Shown one piece after another: positions 13,406-18,994 of a DNA stretch of 26,248 nt (the first letter of the stretch is position 1; each line of letters opens with the position of its first letter). The notes below the pieces were generated by a model, which did no database searches, was not told the origin of the DNA, and saw only the letters and a list, made by a program, of their open reading frames with translations. Where the stretch lies: positions 1 to 26,248 of IMG/VR virus record IMGVR_UViG_3300031227_000359, one strand, 5' to 3'. Origin of the DNA: a virus. The position numbers and the translations under genes were made by a program.

Positions 13406-14047
13406 TTAGGCGTCGTGCCGGGCGAGTCCGTCTTGCGTGTCTTCCTTCTCTGGTGGATACATGGCCGCAGCCAATTCGATGTAGCGGCCGTACTCCTCGA
13501 TTTGTTCGGGTGTGTATCCTTCCTTTTCACCAAGCACGACTCGCTTCTCTCGCCACTTGGCGATAGTCAGGTGAATGCAACCGATCTGCAATTCAGTGCA
13601 AGAGCACATATTGACGAAGTGGCGCGTGCCCTGGATTTGCAGCGTCGCTTTTTTCCAGTTGCCACCCAAGATTGTGCCACCCAAGATTGTGCCACCCAAG
13701 ATTGTGCCACCCCAGATTGTGCCACCCCAGATTGTGCCACCCCTGATTGTGCCACCCAAGATTGTGCCACCCAAGATTGTGCCACCCTCGATTGTGCCAC
13801 CCAAGATTGTGCCACCCTCGATTGTGCCACCCAAGATTGTGCCACCCAAGATTGTGCCACCCAAGATTGTGCCACCCCTGATTGTGCCACCCAAGATGCG
13901 AGCGTGAATGCCGACGATGACCCCTGCGGCTATAGATACTCCCGCCGCTACCCAGCCGCCGACCGATCCATCTGGATTTGCGTGCTGCCTGGCCGGAACA
14001 GGCCCTTGGCCGTCGCTAAAATCAAACGTCGTGTTTTTTTCACTCAT
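13406..14047 (-). CDS. GGTI-X pentapeptide-repeat protein with conserved C-terminal domain
   Basis: This 213-residue protein has three parts. The N-terminus is polar (residues 1-30), followed by a glycine/alanine/valine-rich hydrophobic segment, WVAAGVSIAAGVIVG (32-46), that may contact membrane or start the solenoid. Residues 52-126 are 15 exact five-residue repeats with consensus X-G-G-T-I, X being Leu, Arg, Glu or Trp. The pattern small-Thr-Ile matches the inward face of pentapeptide-repeat beta-helices (small, polar, large hydrophobic). The C-terminal 85 residues form a separate domain (IQGTRHFVNMCS, LQIGCIHLTIAKWRE, EGYTPEQIEEYGRYIELAA) of a type I associate with phage proteins but cannot name. 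ATG 14047 lies eight bases inside the csrA gene. A surface or DNA-mimic role for the solenoid is inference. Confidence 0.7.
   Translation of the reverse strand: MSEKNTTFDFSDGQGPVPARQHANPDGSVGGWVAAGVSIAAGVIVGIHARILGGTIRGGTILGGTILGGTILGGTIEGGTILGGTIEGGTILGGTILGGTIRGGTIWGGTIWGGTILGGTILGGTILGGNWKKATLQIQGTRHFVNMCSCTELQIGCIHLTIAKWREKRVVLGEKEGYTPEQIEEYGRYIELAAAMYPPEKEDTQDGLARHDA
13661..13897 (+). repeat. 15-bp tandem repeat array, 15 full units plus a partial one
   Basis: On the plus strand the unit is GCCACCNNNGATTGT, where NNN is CAA (most units), CCA, CCT or CTC. All twelve other positions are identical in all full units; only two bases of the X codon change. The array is in frame with the minus-strand gene 13406-14047, and several other frames stay open only because of the repeat. 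Unit 16 is partial and diverges after the first twelve bases. Confidence 0.95.
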
Positions 14048-14231
14048 TACATGGGTTCCCTTTTTTCTCGCCTCGCTGAATTGCCTCGAAGACTTCGCTC
14101 CGATGCACGGGCACCTCGTCCGGGGCCGTGATCCCGAGCTTGACGTGGTCGCGGCAGAACTCTGTGACCTCGACCGTGATGTCGTTGCCGATATGCACAA
14201 CTTCGCCTAGCTTACGCCGTAATACGAGCAT
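14040..14231 (-). CDS. csrA: CsrA/RsmA-family translational regulator
   Basis: The 63 residues align along the full length of CsrA: MLVLRRKLGEVVHIGNDITVEV, VKLGITAPDEVPVHRSEVFEAIQ. The RNA-contacting residues Leu4 and Arg44 (in VHRSE) and the GITAP turn are all conserved. CsrA dimers bind GGA motifs in mRNA leaders, usually over the ribosome site, and repress or stabilise the transcript. ATG 14231 follows AAGGAATCC and lies 20 bases inside the upstream gene. The end overlaps the repeat-protein gene by eight bases. A phage-borne csrA could reprogram host translation or time phage genes; which of these is unknown. Confidence 0.93.
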   Translation of the reverse strand: MLVLRRKLGEVVHIGNDITVEVTEFCRDHVKLGITAPDEVPVHRSEVFEAIQRGEKKGNPCNE

Positions 14232-14538
14232 CGGATTCCTTCCGGTTGAGCAGGCCGCAGAGGCGGCAGGGGACAATGTGGATCATTCCGTGACAGGTCG
14301 GGCAGCGGACGGGCTTGACGCAAAAAGTCTCTTCGCCCTCGATGTAAAAAGCATTCTCGGCGGTGCTGGCTTGGCGCTGGCCGTCGATAATGTTTCGCAC
14401 GGTGTCCCAGCCCATGCCACGTTGCCGGGCAATGTCCGTGATCGAAAGCCCGTCACGCATTAGCCGTCGATATTCGATAGTTCGCGGATCGGGTAGCACG
14501 TCCTCGGTGGTGGTGTCCTGTTCGTGTAGTTTGAGCAT
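14212..14538 (-). CDS. HTH plus zinc-ribbon regulator-like protein
   Basis: This 108-residue protein has a helix-turn-helix (residues 29-52, DGLSITDIARQRGMGWDTVRNIIDG) and a C-terminal zinc ribbon, with CPTCHG at 79-84 and CRLCG at about 91-95. It is the first gene after two terminator-like hairpins, with AAGGAATTGCC before ATG 14538, and it overlaps csrA by 20 bases. HTH and zinc ribbon occur together again in 3029-3361. It is a likely DNA- or RNA-polymerase-directed early regulator. Confidence 0.7.
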   Translation of the reverse strand: MLKLHEQDTTTEDVLPDPRTIEYRRLMRDGLSITDIARQRGMGWDTVRNIIDGQRQASTAENAFYIEGEETFCVKPVRCPTCHGMIHIVPCRLCGLLNRKESDARITA

Positions 14539-14560
14539 GGCAATTCCTTTGCGTTGCTAG

Positions 14561-14600
14561 AAAAGACCCCCGCCGCCCGGCACACGCCGGGGAAAGCGGC
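14561..14600 (-). terminator. Terminator-like hairpin before the early operon
   Basis: The minus strand has a CCCGGC/GCCGGG stem (14576-14591) with loop GTGT, flanked by further GCCG/CGGC pairing, then GGGGGTCTTTTCT. It lies just upstream of the ribosome site of gene 14212-14538 and follows another hairpin at 14619-14651. A G-rich stretch separates stem and U-run, so efficiency is uncertain. Confidence 0.5.
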
Positions 14601-14618
14601 AGGGGCGATTCGCTTGAA

Positions 14619-14651
14619 AGACGACGGCGCGCCCGTTGCGCGCCGTCGTCT
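14619..14651 (-). terminator. Strong 14-bp hairpin downstream of the tRNA gene
   Basis: A perfect 14-pair stem (AGACGACGGCGCGC arm, five-base loop) ends in TTTC on the minus strand, 34 bases past the tRNA 3' end. The stem is very stable and the U-run short. It probably terminates or processes the tRNA transcript. Confidence 0.65.
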
Positions 14652-14684
14652 CGTGGGGTAAAGCCACCATCGCTAAAAAGCGAG

Positions 14685-14756
<72 letters not shown>

Positions 14757-14851
14757 GACAAGAAAACCCACCACCAGAAACGCGGGGGATGGTATAAGAT
14801 CGGCGGCCCGCCCCGAGCGCTCGAGGCAAGGCCACCTGACGGCCGGGAACA

Positions 14852-14885
14852 TTACCCGTAGATACCCAGCCGTTTACCCGAAGAT
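14852..14885. repeat. Two 12-mer direct repeats spaced 22 bp
   Basis: TTACCCGTAGAT at 14852-14863 and TTACCCGAAGAT at 14874-14885 differ at one base. They are offset by 22 bases, about two helical turns, so both face the same side of the DNA. This is compatible with a protein-binding pair; an integrase arm site or operator is possible. Confidence 0.5.
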
Positions 14886-14919
14886 GCGTAACGTGGTGAC
14901 TAGTGAATCTGCGTAGCCG

Positions 14920-14938
14920 CGCGATACTTCGATACGCG
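14920..14938. promoter_or_regulatory. Imperfect palindrome, operator-like
   Basis: CGCGATAC-TTC-GATACGCG, 19 bases. The arms CGCGATAC and CGCGTATC agree at six of eight positions, with two bases transposed. Its location between the 12-mer repeats and the candidate promoter suggests a dimer-binding site. No protein is assigned. Confidence 0.35.
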
Positions 14939-15183
14939 ACGGGAGGTAAACCGTCTGAGTGAAATCTGCCACTCGCATCGTTGCTGTCCATCGGGTGGTG
15001 TGTCTGTGATGCTACATGAGCATACAGTAAAAACCACATCCGTACGGTAGCAATCCATTCAGCCACGGCAACTACCTTGTTGCTGGATAGGGGGGTCGGA
15101 TCGGGTTGGTCCGACTGCGGGTTATTTTCGTTGGCGGGCAACCAATGAAGGTCTCCCTGATCGGACCGCCATCACTGTTGAGC

Positions 15184-15212
15184 AATCTACCGAGTCCGGC
15201 TCTGATGTGCAA
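15184..15212 (-). promoter_or_regulatory. Weak sigma70-like promoter, leftward
   Basis: Minus strand TTGCAC, 17-base spacer, TAGATT. The -35 has only the TTG core and the -10 matches four of six positions. It is the best placed candidate for transcription toward the tRNA and early operon and lies 20 bases past the composite motif at 15232-15264. Confidence 0.3.
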
Positions 15213-15231
15213 TAGGAGTTTTGCGATAATT

Positions 15232-15264
15232 CCCGGATATTACAAAACAAAAAAACGTAACACG
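15232..15264. promoter_or_regulatory. Composite motif, copy 1
   Basis: CCCGGATATTACAAA, ten variable bases, then GTAACACG (plus strand). The same two blocks with identical ten-base spacing recur at 16233-16265. The variable core here is A-rich. It is a candidate regulator-binding element upstream of the leftward early transcript. Confidence 0.6.
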
Positions 15265-15285
15265 AAGAATGCTGGGAATGCGCAT

Positions 15286-15316
15286 TAAAAAGGCCGCACC
15301 GTTTTGGCGGTGCGGC
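15286..15316 (-). terminator. Rho-independent terminator of the XRE operon
   Basis: The minus strand forms a nine-pair stem (GCCGCACCG/CGGTGCGGC) with a six-base loop, followed by CTTTTTAATG. It lies about 60 bases past the stop of the XRE gene and has textbook form. Confidence 0.88.
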
Positions 15317-15374
15317 AGTGGCCGAAGCCAGTAACTGTTCTAGCGCCTACATTATCGGTCGCCCAAAGGAAAAG

Positions 15375-15581
15375 TCAAGCCTCGCCCAGCAACGCCCCCG
15401 CCGTCACCCCCAGCACCCGCGCGATGGCCTGGAGGTTGGCGATGGATGGCTGTTGGCCCAGTTGCTCGATATTATACAAGGTGGCCTCGGTGACGCCGGC
15501 CGTGGCGACCACCTCGCGGCGGGTGAGTTTTCGTGCCGTGCGGATCGTGAATATCCGCTGGCCGATGGTTTGTTTGCTCAT
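15375..15581 (-). CDS. XRE/Cro-CI-type HTH regulator
   Basis: This 68-residue protein consists of little more than one HTH_3 domain: IGQRIFTIRTARKLTRREVVATAGVTEATLYNIEQLGQQPSIANLQAIARVLGV. The recognition region is at about residues 20-41. The length fits a Cro or short CI-like repressor with no separate oligomerisation domain. ATG 15581 overlaps the upstream stop as ATGA and follows GAGGAGGAGGAAACC. It is the last gene of a three-gene minus operon with its own terminator. The repeated TATTACAA elements at 15238 and 16188-16246 are natural candidates for its operators (inference). Confidence 0.85.
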   Translation of the reverse strand: MSKQTIGQRIFTIRTARKLTRREVVATAGVTEATLYNIEQLGQQPSIANLQAIARVLGVTAGALLGEA

Positions 15582-15820
15582 GTGGTTTCCTCCTCCTCGA
15601 CGACCAATTCGGCGATCGCATCGAAATCCTCGTTGGCGTCGGGGGTGTCGCGGTAGAGCCACGCGGCCAGCCCTACTCGCATTTCTTCGGCGCGGTGGCG
15701 GAAGTCCGCTGTCTGGTACGGTGTGCTGGCGCCGTCCACGGTCACCGGGGCCGATGCCTGTGTTAGATCGGCCTGTACTGCGTACTCATCACTCCAGCAT
15801 GTCAGTTTGTATCGTGTCAT
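15578..15820 (-). CDS. Small protein, second gene of the XRE operon
   Basis: This 80-residue protein begins with a beta-type segment (MTRYKLTCWSDEYAVQADLTQASAPVTV). A helix follows (ADFRHRAEEMRVGLAAWLY), then an acidic tail, EDFDAIAELVVEEEETT, whose EEEE is the ribosome site of the XRE gene. ATG 15820 follows the same leader block that precedes the 96-residue gene upstream. No family is recognised. It could be a co-regulator or anti-repressor, from position only. Confidence 0.6.
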   Translation of the reverse strand: MTRYKLTCWSDEYAVQADLTQASAPVTVDGASTPYQTADFRHRAEEMRVGLAAWLYRDTPDANEDFDAIAELVVEEEETT

Positions 15821-15824
15821 GGCT

Positions 15825-15845
15825 CTCTCCGGTAAGGGTTTCGTT
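15825..15845 (-). repeat. 21-bp leader block, copy 1
   Basis: A 21-base block containing CCTTACCGGAGAG (minus strand) lies immediately before the ATG at 15820 and is identical to 16150-16170 before the ATG at 16144. It includes the GGAGAG ribosome site. Confidence 0.85.
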
Positions 15846-15853
15846 TCTAAAAA

Positions 15854-16144
15854 TCACAACTCGGCTTCTGCCGATGCGGCTTGCCGACGATGAGATTTCG
15901 AACAGTTCTTCGAAAAATCGGCAACGCTCGAAGCCGCCCATGCCATCACTGCCGCGTCTGTCATTTTGTCCAGGTCGCTGTCATCTCTCGCGACACTCAT
16001 TATTGTTCCAGCCGATGCATTTTTAGCCTCCAGCTCAATTCCCGTTAAATCCCAATCGCACGACATCCAGCTAGTACGGACAGTTATGCCTGGGTGTTTT
16101 GCAGCGATTTCGTGAATCAATTTTTCTTTGCGCGTCGTTTTCAT
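15854..16144 (-). CDS. Small protein, first gene of the XRE operon
   Basis: This 96-residue protein begins MKTTRKEKLIHEIAAKHPGITVRTSW and has an acidic/polar middle (RDDSDLDKMTDAAVMAWAASSVADF) with a basic end (KNCSKSHRRQAASAEAEL). The helical parts look amphipathic; no known domain is recognised. It is preceded by a 21-base block shared with the next gene and by a strong minus promoter at 16186-16214, so it is probably the first gene transcribed. Confidence 0.6.
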   Translation of the reverse strand: MKTTRKEKLIHEIAAKHPGITVRTSWMSCDWDLTGIELEAKNASAGTIMSVARDDSDLDKMTDAAVMAWAASSVADFSKNCSKSHRRQAASAEAEL

Positions 16145-16149
16145 CGTTT

Positions 16150-16170
16150 CTCTCCGGTAAGGGTTTCGTT
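16150..16170 (-). repeat. 21-bp leader block, copy 2
   Basis: Identical over 21 bases to 15825-15845 and in the same position relative to the start codon. It indicates that the two genes share a duplicated ribosome-binding leader. Confidence 0.85.
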
Positions 16171-16185
16171 CTCATCACTGCCCCT

Positions 16186-16214
16186 ATTATTACATATCGG
16201 CTATTACAAGTCAA
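16186..16214 (-). promoter_or_regulatory. Sigma70-like promoter for the XRE operon
   Basis: Minus strand TTGACT, 17-base spacer, AATAAT, each five of six to consensus. Two TATTACA-type elements (16188-16195 and 16202-16209) lie in the spacer and the flanking hexamers, so a protein bound there would block RNA polymerase; autoregulation is likely. Confidence 0.7.
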
Positions 16215-16232
16215 TAGCTGCAGCCCCTTTTC

Positions 16233-16265
16233 CCCGGATATTACAAAGTAATTCCCAGTAACACG
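16233..16265. promoter_or_regulatory. Composite motif, copy 2
   Basis: CCCGGATATTACAAA, ten bases, GTAACACG, matching copy 1 at 15232-15264 in both blocks and spacing. Here ATTAC-AAA-GTAAT forms a perfect short palindrome. It lies between the two divergent promoters. Confidence 0.65.
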
Positions 16266-16283
16266 CCCCGCTAAACCGGGGGG

Positions 16284-16311
16284 TTGACTCTTTCGCGGAA
16301 CGCGGGATAAT
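16284..16311 (+). promoter_or_regulatory. Sigma70-like promoter for the plus-strand gene
   Basis: TTGACT, 16-base spacer, GATAAT, each five of six to consensus. The spacer contains the palindrome CGCG-GAA-CGCG, a possible operator. Transcription would start near 16318, just before the leader hairpin. Confidence 0.7.
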
Positions 16312-16320
16312 AAGGTATCG

Positions 16321-16385
16321 GAGGTCGCCAATGTCCCAACGTAACTTTTCCGCCGCTGTCCCGGTGCTTCTGGTTTGGCGACCTC
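16321..16385 (+). promoter_or_regulatory. Leader hairpin masking an upstream start site
   Basis: GAGGTCGCCA (16321-16330) and TGGCGACCTC (16376-16385) are perfect ten-base inverted repeats. The left arm contains the GGAGG ribosome site directly before an ATG at 16331, so pairing would hide it. A second possible pairing (CCGCCGC with GCGGCGG further on) competes with it. It may control translation of the plus-strand gene. Confidence 0.5.
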
Positions 16386-16417
16386 TGCGCCGGGCGGCGG
16401 CTTTAGGGGAGGGTGTT

Positions 16418-16837
16418 ATGAGACGGCACCAACAAAAACCGTTTTTCTCTGGATGCGGAACCGTGGCGCTGTTTATCATTGGAAGTTTCGCATGCCTGGT
16501 GATGGTGGCGGTGACGATGGCGGTCCTTGAGCAGCCGTATCCCAGGCAGACGCCGGTGCCCGGTGCTGCTGCAAAAGCGAACAGGCGTTGTGACACCGAG
16601 AACGCGTTACGGCGTGCGGCAAGAGAGGCCGTCAGGGACAATCTACACTATCCGAACAACGCATCATTTGGTTGGTATACATCGGCATCAATCAATCCCG
16701 AAGAAACCATGGCAGCGGTCAGGGGGACAGTCACTGCCCGCAATGGATTCGGGGCCGACCTGACTTATGATTATTTCGTGCTGTTCGCCCAGATCGACGA
16801 TGAATGGACGCCAACCAGCGTGGCCATCGAGCCATGA
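16418..16837 (+). CDS. Membrane-anchored protein, only plus-strand gene (cargo candidate)
   Basis: 139 residues from ATG 16418, which follows GGGGAGGG. The frame is also open from an ATG at 16331 with its own good ribosome site, adding 29 residues. A basic N-terminus (MRRHQQK) precedes one TM segment (about residues 13-37, GTVALFIIGSFACLVMVAVTMAVLE). An outer or periplasmic domain follows: REAVRDNLHYPNNASFGWYTS and VRGTVTARNGFGADLTYDYFV. The latter resembles small secreted domains with the pattern VxDxLxxPxxAxF followed by VxxxVxxxNxFG, whose function I do not know. Opposite orientation, its own promoter and position between modules are typical of lysogenic-conversion genes (inference). Confidence 0.7.
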   Translation: MRRHQQKPFFSGCGTVALFIIGSFACLVMVAVTMAVLEQPYPRQTPVPGAAAKANRRCDTENALRRAAREAVRDNLHYPNNASFGWYTSASINPEETMAAVRGTVTARNGFGADLTYDYFVLFAQIDDEWTPTSVAIEP

Positions 16838-16868
16838 TATTGACAACCACCACCTAGACCAGCGGTGA

Positions 16869-17282
16869 CTACCACTTGCCGACCGGGCAAGTCTCGGTGG
16901 CCATTTTTGCTTTGTTCAGCACGGCCACGCGGTTCTTGCTGATACAGCAGCCGCACTTCTTGCATCGCCCATTTCGGTAGTGCTCACACGCGACACAGAT
17001 CGCCTCGATCCGCTCGACCTCCGCTTGATCGCGGGTTGGGAATCCTGCCGCCGTCCAGCGGGCCAGGGCATGAGCGTAGTGGCCCATGTCGGCCAGTGAA
17101 ATACCGAGCCGCTCTGCTGCCGGTTGTAGGTCCGGCGAGTTCGGACAGTGTGGGCGAAACGGTAGTTCCTTTAGTGGTTTCGGATGCTCATATTGGCATT
17201 GAGCACATTTCCATAAACCATTGCTTTGTTTCTGAAACAAACAGGACGTTATGCTGTTAGGTAGCATGTCAGGCCAGGCCAT
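16869..17282 (-). CDS. Cysteine-rich zinc-ribbon protein of the tail region
   Basis: Up to 137 residues with several cysteine pairs: LWKCAQCQYEHP near residue 25, then ICVACEHYRNGRCKKCGCCISKN (about 94-116) and the terminal CPVGKW. The second half has the CxxC...CxxCGC...CPxGKW pattern found in small phage tail-region proteins. The ATG at 17282 has no clear ribosome site; ATG 17267 is the alternative, and both overlap the end of the upstream gene. It may be a metal-binding structural or assembly protein. It is the last gene of the structural block. Confidence 0.6.
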   Translation of the reverse strand: MAWPDMLPNSITSCLFQKQSNGLWKCAQCQYEHPKPLKELPFRPHCPNSPDLQPAAERLGISLADMGHYAHALARWTAAGFPTRDQAEVERIEAICVACEHYRNGRCKKCGCCISKNRVAVLNKAKMATETCPVGKW

Positions 17283-17842
17283 GTATCGTCATTGTATGGA
17301 GGAATTGATTCATTATCAAAACTATTGCAATCCGGCGCAGAATCGTAGGTTTTTTCAAAAGCGCCGAATATAGGAGACCCGTACATTCCGACATTGACAG
17401 TTATGTAATACGTACCCGAAATCTGATAGACCCAAACCATATCAATCATGTCGCCGCTACACGGCGATGGAGCCGTCCACCTCTCACCCCAGCACCCCTG
17501 TCTATTGGTGCCCTTGCCCGTGCCAAAGTAAGGCCATGAAACAGAGCTTCCTTCACACGACAAAATAACGTCTACCCCAGAGTACATCGTCACACAGTCT
17601 TCATAAGCTGATATGCCCCAATCAGTCAGCGTGGCCGTGACAGTCATATTAGCAGGCCCGCCGTTTTTGCAATCTACACAAGCACAAGGCCCCGAACAAC
17701 ACCTTCGCCGCCCCATCCCTCTCCACGAGGACAATAGCCCTTGCGCGTACCACGGCTTCGGCGGTTGTGATTGCGGAACGGCAATCGAATCGTCGGCGAG
17801 CAGCAGGCCAGAATCTCGACGGGTGTAGCGGCGTTTACTCAT
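17249..17842 (-). CDS. Cysteine-rich structural protein, unknown
   Basis: This 197-residue protein has a basic start (MSKRRYTRRDSG), then a cysteine cluster, RRCCSGPCACVDCKNGGPAN (about 46-65). A predicted beta-sandwich region follows (MTVTATLTDWGISAYEDCVTMYSGVDVILSCEG and SGTYYITVNVGMYGSPIFGAF). The cysteine content suggests disulfides or metal. ATG 17842 sits three bases after the previous stop. Position and style point to a distal tail or host-contact protein; no family is recognised. Confidence 0.6.
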   Translation of the reverse strand: MSKRRYTRRDSGLLLADDSIAVPQSQPPKPWYAQGLLSSWRGMGRRRCCSGPCACVDCKNGGPANMTVTATLTDWGISAYEDCVTMYSGVDVILSCEGSSVSWPYFGTGKGTNRQGCWGERWTAPSPCSGDMIDMVWVYQISGTYYITVNVGMYGSPIFGAFEKTYDSAPDCNSFDNESIPPYNDDTWPGLTCYLTA

Positions 17843-17845
17843 GGG

Positions 17846-18604
17846 TTATGTCGGGCAGGGGAAATCTAACGGTCGCCACGCCTTATTTTCCTTGTCCCAC
17901 GCAATCACGCCGACAGCGTTGTTGTCTGTCTCGAATCCGCTGGATACGGATAGCGGGGAGGTGGAGTTGGCGACCGGCGACCAGCCGGGGTCCATTGGCG
18001 TTACATTATCCACGGTCGACAGAGCGTCGCTTGTGGAGCCCGTGGAAATGACCGCTTGGCACAAGCACATTCGAGAGCGGCCGTAATCGACCTGCTCGCC
18101 ACAGAGTAGGCTGCCAGTGGAATTGACCACGCCGGCCACGGCAACGCCCCAGTCGGCGTGCTGCTGCGTTCCAGTGCCGCCCTTCGCTAACGTCCACTGT
18201 CCGCCCTTCGGTCCCCAGAGTTCGTCAGCCGCCGGTGTAGCCGTCGAAGAGTAGGCAACGACAAGCATATCCGTGTAGACGTAATTGCCGACTGAGCCGG
18301 CTTCTACCGCTTGGCCTCGGTTCACCATGTAGTTGCGGTGGTAGCTGGTTGTCGGCTTCGAGATTGCAGGAAGCATCGAACCGTCGTCAAGCTGCTTCAC
18401 ACCCGTCATGGCCATGATACCATAGGCCGGTACGGTTTCGGTGGAGCCGTTGTAGAATCGTGGGTTCACTGGCACGCCACGCGGCAGCACTCGCCGCATC
18501 GGTAGCGGGCCGCCTTGGTGTCGCATCGAATCATGCCAACGGCGCATCTCGCGCAACGCGACACGATCCGAGGGCGTCAGAAAATAGCCGTCCGGCTGAG
18601 CCAT
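17846..18604 (-). CDS. Probable distal tail or fibre-associated protein
   Basis: This 252-residue protein has a short helical N-terminus (DRVALREMRRWHDSMRHQGG), possibly a trimerising or attachment helix. A long region of probable beta structure rich in G, T, S and V follows (PRFYNGSTETVPAYGIMAMTGV, WTLAKGGTGTQQHADWGVAVAGVVNS). ATG 18604 lies three bases past the previous stop with GAGGA as ribosome site. Position between tail genes and composition suggest an adsorption-apparatus component; no named family is recognised. Confidence 0.6.
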   Translation of the reverse strand: MAQPDGYFLTPSDRVALREMRRWHDSMRHQGGPLPMRRVLPRGVPVNPRFYNGSTETVPAYGIMAMTGVKQLDDGSMLPAISKPTTSYHRNYMVNRGQAVEAGSVGNYVYTDMLVVAYSSTATPAADELWGPKGGQWTLAKGGTGTQQHADWGVAVAGVVNSTGSLLCGEQVDYGRSRMCLCQAVISTGSTSDALSTVDNVTPMDPGWSPVANSTSPLSVSSGFETDNNAVGVIAWDKENKAWRPLDFPCPT

Positions 18605-18607
18605 TGA

Positions 18608-18979
18608 CTAGTCCTCATAGACTTGCAGTTGCAGGTTGCACGTCCCTGACGAACACTTCCACTTCCACAGACTGGCGTTCAGCCGAAAGGCAAACGGCTC
18701 GGTCGCCTTAATTTTAAGGAACGGGTAGTAGTCGCCGGTTGAGGTCGTCGTCGGCCCGCACAAAACATACTTGCTCGTGTCGAGGTTCCGACCAACGACA
18801 TAGCCGGGCGTGGTGAGGCTTCCAAAGGAGATGGTCGTCGGTGCCGTTGTCAACACGACAATCGGCGCGTGTAAACCCTGTGCGGTTTGAGTGATGTTGA
18901 TCGAGCCGGGGTAGAACGTCTGCGCGGCGTTCACGTTCGAATAGGTGAGTTGTAAGTTGACGCTGATTTCATTGGCCAT
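18608..18979 (-). CDS. Small beta-rich tail-region protein
   Basis: This 123-residue protein is almost entirely beta-type in composition: ISVNLQLTYSNVNAAQTFYPGSINITQ, APIVVLTTAPTTISFG, YYPFLKIKATEPFAFRLN and CNLQLQVYED. It is probably a single jelly-roll or sandwich domain, as in small tail or decoration proteins. ATG 18979 follows GAGGAACAATC. No known family is recognised. Confidence 0.6.
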   Translation of the reverse strand: MANEISVNLQLTYSNVNAAQTFYPGSINITQTAQGLHAPIVVLTTAPTTISFGSLTTPGYVVGRNLDTSKYVLCGPTTTSTGDYYPFLKIKATEPFAFRLNASLWKWKCSSGTCNLQLQVYED

Positions 18980-18994
18980 GATTGTTCCTCTCCA

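Larger units (their letters stand above)
14757..15285. other. 529-base non-coding regulatory stretch
   Basis: No convincing gene is seen on either strand. A minus frame from a TTG at 15141 runs through the tRNA gene and is rejected. The stretch holds a pair of near-identical 12-mers, an imperfect palindrome, a weak minus promoter and a composite motif shared with the divergent promoter region, each listed separately. It lies between the XRE terminator and the tRNA, so it probably carries the promoter of the leftward early transcript. Confidence 0.55.

Noticed and set aside
13661-13897. CRISPR array
   Set aside because: Units are only 15 bases, adjacent, without unique spacers, and in frame with a protein gene.
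13355-14131. Plus-strand frame with CATQDC-type repeats, and other long repeat frames at 13567-13907
   Set aside because: They are produced by the 15-base repeat, which keeps several frames open. The minus frame has the overlapping start, a conserved C-terminal domain and operon context.
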